This document shows, one piece after another, positions 23,910 to 31,594 of a stretch of 64,000 bases of DNA. The number at the start of each line of letters is the position of its first letter. The first letter of the stretch is position 1. Origin of the DNA: Gamsiella multidivaricata (Eukaryota > Mortierellomycota > Mortierellomycetes > Mortierellales > Mortierellaceae); the NCBI RefSeq assembly GCF_025024155.1, contig NW_026251738.1, forward strand, positions 248,001-312,000, given 5' to 3'. The notes below the pieces were generated by a model. The model saw only the letters and a list, made by a program, of their open reading frames with translations. It was not told the origin of the DNA and ran no database searches. The position numbers were made by a program, and so were the translations under genes.

Positions 23910-24138
23910 CTCTAAAGGATTCACCAAGGAAGAATCAGATAATTAAATCGCATGATAATTAGCCAGGTATCATGCTTTATACTAACAAGTGACATCCTAC
24001 TACAACACTAACCTGGCAATACAATTCGCAGCTCAAGCGTAGGCATGGGTGAAAGGAGAGAAGGACAAGTTTTAATAAGACCACTTTCAATACCATACAG
24101 TTACAAAACCAGGCAAGTCATCCAGTATTTAACGGCTC

Positions 24139-24458
24139 CATCAGGCGTCGAAATTCCCAGGGCGCATGCGCTTAGCTGGGCCAGACAACGACTGACCATC
24201 AAACCGCACCCCAGCTGCGCAGGCGACCCAACATGACTCGTCAATCGCCCACGTCGAGAAGGTAAATGCATTGGCAAGATGTTGGAGCCGATCCTGTGCA
24301 CATCAGGCGTCGAAATTCCCAGGGCGCATGCGCTTAGCTGGGCCAGACAACGACTGACCATCAGACCACATCCCAGCTGCACAGGCGACCCAACATGACT
24401 CGTCAATCGCCCACGTCGAGAAGGTAATGCATTGGCAAGACGTTGTGCACAAGAGGTT
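24139..24458. repeat. Two tandem copies of a 162-bp unit
   Basis: The unit starting CATCAGGCGTCGAAATTCCC occurs at 24139 and again at 24301, the copies differing at a handful of positions plus a short terminal gap. Each unit contains AGCTGGG and its complement CCCAGCT about 30 bp apart, so RNA from either strand could fold. It lies 0.4-0.7 kb beyond the stop of Fanzor fragment B, on its 3' side. I see no coding capacity. Confidence 0.8.
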
Positions 24459-24838
24459 GAGAAGGAAAGCTAGCCCTACCTGAGCCGTTACCAGACAGTG
24501 GATCTCGTCCTGAAATGAAGAGGAGCAGCTGGGACAAAGTGGATGGTTGCGATGATTAAGAAAGTGCCGAAGGTGGAACTGTTGCGCCTCATAAAAAAAG
24601 GTAATGATGTTGCATCGAACCAATGGGCACGAAATGACGGACGTTGGAGCATTAAAAACGCACCAACTACGTCAGCATAAGGTGACGTCATAGAATTTTT
24701 TTCGGTTAGCATAAGCAAATACATGCAGTAAAAGAATTTCGGCGTGCAATAACAGAATTATGCAGCTTCAGGATATAAATTACACCTACCGATCATTTTT
24801 GAATGTGCTTGCGAACACATATATGGTTGAGATGGGTT
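24459..24838. other. 3' flank of Fanzor fragment B
   Basis: No gene is supported. A minus-strand open stretch (about 24488-24620) contains HPLCPSCSSSF, vaguely like the Cys-His end of fungal LINE polyproteins, but nothing else of a LINE is present. Confidence 0.3.
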
Positions 24839-25363
24839 TTAGGCACTTCCTGGGGCCTGGCTAGTTGCCGATTTCTGCCCTGATGCCGCATTGGCCGCAC
24901 GCTTGCGCCTTGGAGCTCCTTCTTGTTCTGCAGCCGCGGTTGATGCTGTCCTCTTTCGGGCCACACTGCCCTTGCTGGCGCTGGTGCCGCTAGTACTACT
25001 GGTGCTATTGATACTGCTAGTACTACTGTTACCATTGGTGCTGCTAGTGCTGCTGCTACTATTGATGCTGCTGCTACTGGTGCCCGCGCTATCAGCTACT
25101 GTCTGTGTAGCTTCCATCCAAGGATATCTACCATTCTCATCCACAGGCTGAAGATAGAGTGGCCACTGTTGCTGAAGCAAGTGCCCTCGAATAACGTTAC
25201 AAATATTGTGGCCCGCCATGATATCGCGGTGCATATATGTCTTGCAGGTCTTGCAATACAGCCGACGTATTTGAACCTGGCCGACAAACTCCTCGCACAT
25301 CGGACACTTCTTTGACGTGTAGTACTCATTGACGCCCACGACAATATACCCGAGCGCCCTTGC
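24839..25363 (-). pseudogene. Fanzor (eukaryotic TnpB-like nuclease) last exon, copy B
   Basis: Terminal exon of a Fanzor-type gene. After an acceptor at 25364-25365 the frame reads ARALGYIVVGVNEYYTSKKC, then a Cys-x2-Cys/Cys-x2-Cys finger (CPMC ... CKTC) and YMHRDIMAGHNICNVIRGHL. This is the target nucleic-acid-binding zinc finger plus the RuvC-III Asp of TnpB/Fanzor proteins. A conserved LYLQPVDENGRYPWM follows, then a Ser/Thr-rich tail with two basic clusters (ARKRTA, PRRKRAA), possible nuclear localisation signals. The exon itself is intact. The upstream exons with RuvC-I and RuvC-II are missing: within 100 bp the sequence joins DNA of the transposon at 25459. In TnpB/Fanzor systems the protein cuts DNA guided by an RNA made from the element end; this fragment alone cannot. 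Confidence 0.82.
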
Positions 25364-25458
25364 CTAACGGACACAGAACGTAAGGCGCCTCATTAGCGTC
25401 ATTAGTAGTTTTTTTTTTAAAAAAAAAAAAGAAATCGAATGTCTTGCAATGAAGCACT

Positions 25459-27381
25459 AAGGCGGATGCCTGGATCCAGCAAGCTATCCATGATCCGAAA
25501 GTCTGTGTGAGGGTCACTGTGTAGATTCATTGAGCGTGCATTAGCATCATGTATGCTAACTGCCTGCTGTGCTATCAGCCACAGTATAATAGCCATACCT
25601 ACAATTTGTATGCTAGATTGTTTGCCAGCCTCTAGGAGAGCAAACTGCATGCTGCCATCGGTTTATTTTTTGTGTTTGCTGTGATGCTAGGAGCTACGCA
25701 CTGTTCTTTCTGCGTGGCAGTCTTCCAGGAGAGCAGTGCCTCCAGGAAACGATCATGGTTTTTTAAAAAAAACAATGCACGATTGACTATTGTGTTGCTT
25801 CCAGATATGGCATCGCTGCCACTGTGAATGGGGTCCATTGACATGACAGCCAGCTGCGAAATGTTACAGCCTGCTCTGAGGTCGCCTCATGCAGCAGCAG
25901 CTTTTAAAAACACCAGAGATCTAAGAAGATATATGGCACGCCACACCCAGTCAGGATCCGGACCACCCGCTTTCAGAAAACCCTCAGCGAGTTCCAGTAC
26001 TCTAATATGCGCTGGTCATTGAACTGGGATGTTGCCTCCCATGTCGACTGGCTGGCATCAAACCTCTTCCAGAGCACATGATATTCAATGGACTCACCCT
26101 CTCCACGATGGCCTAGGATCTTCTGGATCACATAGTCCTGGCCGTCATCATTGTCCATCTCTTGATCAGTGTCGTGGCCACTGATTGCAAGATGCAGAAA
26201 TTTCTCCTGCAGACGGTAGATGCTTTTTGCATCATTGACCTTGACTTTGAAGGAGGGTGCAGTCACCTGTATGCCTTTTGCGCTATCTTCTCCATCAGGG
26301 AAATCGAAGTCATCCTGGATCCAGAAGCTGTGATGTAGCTCCGTTGTGATGTTGCGCAACGCGACCATACGCTTGATATTGAGGAGCAGGCAGCATAGCT
26401 TGTACTGTAGCGAGAAGATACTCTTGTCAGACACTCTATTCACTACAGTATGACTGAATTTTGTGAATGTGGTCTGCATATCTCCAAAGTAACTCTCGAC
26501 CTTAGAGCGAAAGCTGCCAAACACTGCATTGTATCTGATCTCCTCTTCTGTCAACTCAATGCCCTTGCGCTTGCGGATTGGGTAGCAAAAATTTGATGAT
26601 GTGAGTGTGTCGCTTGCAGCTATTATGCCTTCCAAGTGCAGCGTGTATCCTCCATCCAGTGCAAGGCAGTCAAGGTGGTGGATCTTCTTGTCAATGGCCA
26701 TTTTTGAGAGCATTGTGCCATCATTGAAGTCGCGACACTCTGCAGGCTGTGGGACAAAGACCACCATACTGTTCATGTCGCAGCACACCTGTGTCCGGAA
26801 GCCAGATTTGCGCAGCTTGTAAGAGTACATACTTGCCTTGTCTGCATTGCGGTATGCAACGCGGCTGTCATGGCCATCTAAATGCAGAGTGATATGCTTG
26901 AATGTCTCTGGGTTGGTGGATCGAGAGCACAGAAGTCTCAACTTGATGCTTGAGCACATCTCAGCTAAGCAAGATGTTAATTTCGCATCCAGGATAGAAG
27001 TGTGGGTGCCGAAGAAGCTCTTGAAGATCTCATGAAAGGAACTCTTTGGTAGGAACTCACCCATGTCTGATATAGTAGTCCCTTGCAGCAGCATATAGAG
27101 AATGAGGATACCTTTCTCAACGTTCCTATAAGGACCTGTGTAGCACCTTGTTCCAAACAGTACTGTCAAGAAGAAGAACACTGGAATGATCCCGAGGCGA
27201 TGCTGCACGAAGTCCTTGACCTTCCTCATGTCCTGAATGGCATTGATGTCAATGCGGTGAAATCTGGTACGCTTTACCACAGGCCAGTCCTGGTGCAAGA
27301 AGGCCCACTGCGCTGCAATCAGCTTGTCTAACTCAGCATCCATTTCCTTCAACTTCTTGTTAGAAAAAGCATCTTTCAATT
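25459..27381 (-). mobile_element. DDE transposon copy B, open transposase
   Basis: Copy B of the element, delimited by the extent of similarity to copy A (19201-20915). It carries an uninterrupted transposase frame. I found no clear terminal inverted repeat pair joining both limits, so the true ends are unproven; the lower end may be truncated where it meets Fanzor fragment B. A 54-bp foldback lies just outside the upper limit. Confidence 0.7.
25973..27343 (-). CDS. DDE transposase with C-terminal chromodomain
   Basis: Cut-and-paste transposase of the DDE_Tnp_4 (Harbinger/IS5-related) kind, 456 aa from ATG 27343 to TGA at 25973. Candidate catalytic acids: HLDGHDSRVAYRN (first Asp, about residue 175), CLALDGGYTLHL (second Asp) and FRSKVESYFGDM (Glu). 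The FGSFRSK...LLLNIKRMV pattern is typical of this family in early-diverging fungi. The C-terminus (DYVIQKILGHRGEGESIEYH, then VLWKRFDASQSTWE and ILEYW) is a chromodomain, which in retrotransposon integrases directs insertion to methylated-histone chromatin. The ORF has no stop or frameshift, so recent activity is possible. A longer frame upstream begins only with TTG; a short 5' exon cannot be excluded. Confidence 0.85.
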   Translation of the reverse strand: MDAELDKLIAAQWAFLHQDWPVVKRTRFHRIDINAIQDMRKVKDFVQHRLGIIPVFFFLTVLFGTRCYTGPYRNVEKGILILYMLLQGTTISDMGEFLPKSSFHEIFKSFFGTHTSILDAKLTSCLAEMCSSIKLRLLCSRSTNPETFKHITLHLDGHDSRVAYRNADKASMYSYKLRKSGFRTQVCCDMNSMVVFVPQPAECRDFNDGTMLSKMAIDKKIHHLDCLALDGGYTLHLEGIIAASDTLTSSNFCYPIRKRKGIELTEEEIRYNAVFGSFRSKVESYFGDMQTTFTKFSHTVVNRVSDKSIFSLQYKLCCLLLNIKRMVALRNITTELHHSFWIQDDFDFPDGEDSAKGIQVTAPSFKVKVNDAKSIYRLQEKFLHLAISGHDTDQEMDNDDGQDYVIQKILGHRGEGESIEYHVLWKRFDASQSTWEATSQFNDQRILEYWNSLRVF

Positions 27382-27424
27382 TTATTTTTTAAAACCTCTC
27401 TTATTGACCGCCCTCTTTATTGAA

Positions 27425-27478
27425 CGGGAGCTCAAACAGAGATGTCTCTGTAGAAAGAAAATGCAGTTTGAGCTCCCG
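27425..27478. repeat. Short foldback next to transposon copy B
   Basis: Perfect 13-bp arms, CGGGAGCTCAAAC at 27425-27437 and GTTTGAGCTCCCG at 27466-27478, around a 28-bp loop that itself contains the palindrome CAGAGATGTCTCTG. It sits about 45 bp beyond the similarity limit of the element. Confidence 0.7.
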
Positions 27479-27538
27479 GTAAAACGTTTAGCCCGTGAGG
27501 GGTCCTCCCGACAGAAGGCTTCTATGCGGTGTGATGAA

Positions 27539-28125
27539 CTAGAGGGAGTCCTGAATATGGGTGTTGAAGACACTTGTGATATACTCAATCATCTCATTCT
27601 CTTTATGGCCATCCTTGAGAATGAAGTTGCGGCGACTAGACTTGATCGGCGCATTCTTGTCATCCTTGACATGCTGGAAGACATTATGTCCTCTCGGGGA
27701 GCGATCAAATCGTAACTCGTCCATCACAACGGCATCGAGCTCTAGGTTGTCAGCAATGAACTGGTTCACAGTGCGTTCAACAGCCTTTCGCTGCAGCGTA
27801 AAAAGGCGATATCCACCGACAGGCAATGGCTGGGGTGACCGGAACTTCAAGACAACAAAGACTTCCTGCTGTTTTGGTGGGCGCGTGAGGATACGGTCGA
27901 GGTTGGCTGCCCGGCATGCACGCTTGCTGTTGGCAAGAGCATCCTGAGTGTTTTGCAGCTCAAGTTGAGTCTCATCAAGCTTGACCTGAGTGTCCTCAAG
28001 CTGCTCCTGTGTAGATACGAGGTCATCATTCGCATCCATGAGGTCCAGCTGTGTGTTCCTGAGCTCGAGCGAGACAGCTGCCAGCTTCTTACGCAGTGCC
28101 TCGATAGCAGACTCCTCCGACTTGT
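27539..28125 (-). CDS. Coiled-coil ORF with DUF3627-like (viral MSV199-associated) C-terminus, start not found
   Basis: An open exon of 195 codons after an acceptor at 28126-28127. The first 80 residues form a regular heptad coiled coil (ALRKKLAAVSLELRNTQLDL and onward). The rest runs EVFVVLKFRSPQPLPVGGYR, LFTLQRKAVERTVNQFI and FDRSPRGHNVFQHVKDD. Coiled coil followed by such a domain is the layout of the DUF3627 region found behind MSV199 domains in large DNA viruses and their relatives in fungal genomes. No ATG begins this frame and no upstream exon in the right phase was found, so the MSV199 half seems missing and the gene is probably a fragment. Assignment is by pattern, without a profile search. 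Confidence 0.5.
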
Positions 28126-29196
28126 CTATGAGCGAACAAAGGAACAATAATAGTTGACAGTTGGTTTTTCAGTACGCTTTTGCAAGGCTCATAAGCATGC
28201 CGGCTGGTGTGTCTGGCTTGAGGAAGAAGACATACTGACGGTCATGACTTGGGGTGAGAGCAAGGAATGGAAGACTGGGTGAACGAGGGAATGAGGGAAT
28301 GAGGGAATGAAGAAGGAGGGAATGAAGTGGGGTTGAGAAGCCCATTTGTAGGGCATGGAGGCCGCAGCATCAGGGTAGAACTGGGAGAGATGAGATGAGA
28401 TGAGACGCGATAGATGAGATTGTGATTGCTTTCTTTTCTTTACACAAATCCTGGTCCACCTGGTCCAGTCAAATAAGGAGGGTTTGCAATTAGAGACTGG
28501 TATTGTACGATCTCGGGAAAGCCCTGTTCGAGTCAGACTCGCTGCATCTTGCCCATACCAAAAAACACTGCAATAAAAAACATCTTTTAAAAAAAATGCG
28601 TTTTGTGGTTCTCCAACTCGATGTTAAGTCAGTAGTATAAGCCAGAGCCAGCCCTTATTTTCTTTCGTCTTCTCTCTTTTCCTTGGAAAAGAAAAGTTTG
28701 CATAAAAGTGGTGGTAGTGGTGGTAGCCAGCTTGAGGGGGTCGGTCAAAAAATACAGTCGCTTTTTTTATAGAGTGCAGGTGCGCAACCTGTACTATTGC
28801 CTCCACCGCTCTTCTGCCTCTTGTGACTGAGCTCGCGCTGTGGTATCTCGGAATGCATTTTCGCCATCAACCATACGATTCGACTCAACACAGCTGTGGC
28901 ATCATCTCTCCACATACTCTTGCAACACAGGACGACTCACTGTTTTTAGGAGTGAGGGGGAAGAAACAGAGTGTGCTTGGAGCAAAGAATAAAGATTTAT
29001 TGAACAAAGGCAATGCAAGGTATTTTGTAAGTGCTAATTTTCAGGTGGCATAGAGGAGGCGTGGTGCTGGAAACGTAGTTGTGGATGCATGGTGGATTTG
29101 TTGGAGACACAATCCGTTGCAGTGCGTTGTGTGGGTGAATGCAATAGATGTGGTGGTGCATGCACAGTCTGTTGTAGCAATCTTTGTGGTGAACGT
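28126..29196. other. Spacer without recognised gene
   Basis: Contains a short GGGAATGA-type repeat at about 28283-28325 and a (GATGA)n-like stretch near 28388-28415. A minus-strand stretch at about 28180-28245 (QYVFFLKPDTPAGMLM) looks coding but could not be joined in phase to the coiled-coil ORF. No RNA gene is supported. Confidence 0.4.
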
Positions 29197-30814
29197 TCAC
29201 AAATCGGTCTTCCTGTCGCTGGGTAGAGAACTCGCCTTCCTGGAGTTGTCTTCCTCTTCGCGTGCAGAAATCTCATCCCGCATCTTGGACCAAAGCCATA
29301 CAAGCCTTTCGAAAACAAATTTGGCATCATCCTGCCATTTGCCGTGGTAATTTAGAGTTCGCTCAAGCTCCGTCATCCTGTACACCACTGCGTCATCTTC
29401 ATGCATTGTACATTCAATAAACATCCACTGGCTGGCATCCGTGACAATCCCATACGATTTCAACTTCCTTGGTGGCTCTTCCTCCCCATCAACCTCGTAC
29501 CTCTCACGCTTGCGCTTCTTCAGCGTCAACGCCGATTCCAGCTGCACAATGTTCTGAGCCACGCCCTGGTTAAAATCTTCCTTCTTCACCTCTGTAACGC
29601 CAAGAGTGTACTCATGAGTGCATCGCGAATGCACCGAAAAGTCCACTGGTCCATTTCCTCGGCGCCCGCTGAGATTTCGTTGGGTAGCAAGGTACAAGTC
29701 TTCCTCAAATAGTCTTGTCGCCGCAACCAGAAATGATGTGACTATAATTGACTTTGTGGCCTCACTTGGCAATGTCAGTCTCATCACTTGTGCCCTTGAT
29801 TCGATCTCATGGAGAAGCTGTTCCAGTATCGTCTTCTGAAAGTTCGAGTGCAGCAGTGCAGCCTTAATCCCTGTAAACGGCGGAAGTACAACGGGCACCT
29901 GGGGATCGGGAGATTCCGAGAGGTTGTATTCAATACAAACATCCTTGAACGTCCATGTAGAAAAGCCCTTAGTTGGAGTATCCAGTGAAATGATCATTTT
30001 TTTCATGGATTGTATTTTGGCGACTCTGAGTATTCTGCGCAAGTCCTCGTCATCGCGTATGGTTTCCGACGCGCCGATGTATGTTTTGTAGAAATGTATT
30101 TCCACGTAGTCGTCGTGATCGTACTGAGGATAATGTCGAGCAAGGACCTCCTTCAAGTCACGCACAGTCACCGTATCAACCATGGCCGACCAGTTGCATA
30201 CGGCCTTTCTCTCAGGTTTAACTACAATTCCGACACCTGTAACATTAAGACATCCGTCAGCATCATTGTTAGTAAGGAAGGAAGGAAGGAATGGACGTGT
30301 CATTCTGCCACGTAATCACATACTTATTGATCCATCGAGCATGTCGGACAGCTGTTTGCGCAATACAGCAACTTCGGGGTCTACGCCTATACAACACAGC
30401 AGATGGTAAACAAAATAAATAGCATTAGTACATATCTTCCAAGTCGATAGCGTCCTCACATAATTAAATTCTCATACCTGCCAAAGGCCGCTCGACAATG
30501 ATGTATGTGGTGTCGTCTAGGTTCTCAGGGAACAGCTTGGAAAGGTATATCCTTGGGTTGCCTAGCTTCGTCTTGTCATCCAGACCATCGAGCGTGATGA
30601 TGCTTTCTTCCTCTGCGTTCTCGTCAATGGGGATTGTGGCTCGCCAGAGCTTGAGCCTGTCTGCAGCAACGTCGTCAAACTCAGGTGCTTTCTCACTTTT
30701 GATTGCTTTCTTGAGGTCGCCGACGGTCTTGCCGGAGGATATCTCGACGGGAAACGCATTCGATGCGTGCTCACCGCTGATGACACAGAAGAGGGTGAGT
30801 GTATTCGCTGCCAT
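29197..30814 (-). CDS. Crinkler (CRN) protein with PD-(D/E)XK nuclease-like domain
   Basis: Three exons (30814-30478, 30386-30324, 30236-29197) join in phase to 479 aa. The N-terminus (LTLFCVISGEHASNAFPVEI, then SSGKTVGDLKKAI, ending YIIVERP near residue 108) is the ubiquitin-like Crinkler domain. A short linker contains the usual LRKQLSDML helix. The C-terminal half has a restriction-endonuclease-like core: GNGPVDFSVHS supplies the Asp and LGVTEVKKEDFNQG the Glu-x-Lys, followed by the helix VAQNIVQLESAL, the arrangement seen in CRN nuclease effectors. There is no signal peptide. Crinklers were described as host-targeted effectors in oomycetes but are abundant in free-living early-diverging fungi, where conflict or self/non-self roles are proposed. 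The active-site residues are present, so an active nuclease is plausible; the target is unknown. Confidence 0.88.
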
Positions 30815-31159
30815 AGATGGGTGCTTGTTGGTAACGGAGAAAAGTTGTGTGTGAATGGAGAAGTGGTGCGCCTGTGAATGTGATGTGCGAATAGAGAATG
30901 TGGTGTGTGTACGGATGGAGGAGTAAGAGTAGAAAGAGCGAAGATGCCCAAGAGTACGGTGCGCAGCGTCAAAAAAAAAAAAGAATTCCCGTTGTTGGCG
31001 GTGACGCGTCCAGAAATGCCAATCACGGTCAAGCTCGAGAGAAAAAAAGCAAACTGCGCTCCATCTCGTTGTTTCTTCTCCTTCCTTGTTTCTTTCCCTG
31101 CTCTCCTTCCCTCATGCCATCGCTCTCGCATTCACCTCTTCTCGTTCTACCTCTCTCGG

Positions 31160-31325
31160 CTTCTCTCTTTTTCTCACTCGCCTTTGCATTGTTATTTTTG
31201 CTACATTTTACACTGCTCGCACCTCTCCCTCGCTCTCGTTCTCTCAGTCTCTTCTCACTCGCCTTTGCATTGTTTTTCTTGCTACATTTTTCTACACTGC
31301 TCGCACCTCGCTCTCGCCTCAGAAT
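31160..31325. repeat. Imperfect tandem duplication (~84 bp) in a CT-rich spacer
   Basis: The segment TTCTCACTCGCCTTTGCATT appears near 31168 and 31252 with similar following sequence (ACACTGCTCGCACCTC). The surrounding 30900-31590 is pyrimidine-rich intergenic DNA between the Crinkler (minus) and the primase/helicase pseudogene (plus). I see no gene here. Confidence 0.6.
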
Positions 31326-31594
31326 TCACACTCTGCAAGCACCTCCGTCATCGATCCTCCCATACAGCCCGTCGTAGCCACTACAGTAGCACGCTCTTAG
31401 TCGATATAACGGCATCTAATATACCAAAAAAGCTTCTTCTTATTCCTCCTCCGTCCTCACCATTGTTACTTCACAGCTCCACCATAAACTATCCGCCCCT
31501 GAATTCAAATTGAAAGGCTGTCTGGTTATAGGTAGAACGTATCATCTAACACTTCCTGTAAGAGCTAGCAAAAATATCGACACACTTCAACAAC

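Noticed and set aside
24488..24620. HPLCPSCSSSF Cys motif reminiscent of LINE polyprotein ends
   Set aside because: No reverse transcriptase or endonuclease sequence nearby and only one weak motif.
28525..28550. TTCGAGTC motif resembling a tRNA T-arm
   Set aside because: The T stem pairs at only three of five positions and no matching acceptor, D or anticodon arms surround it.
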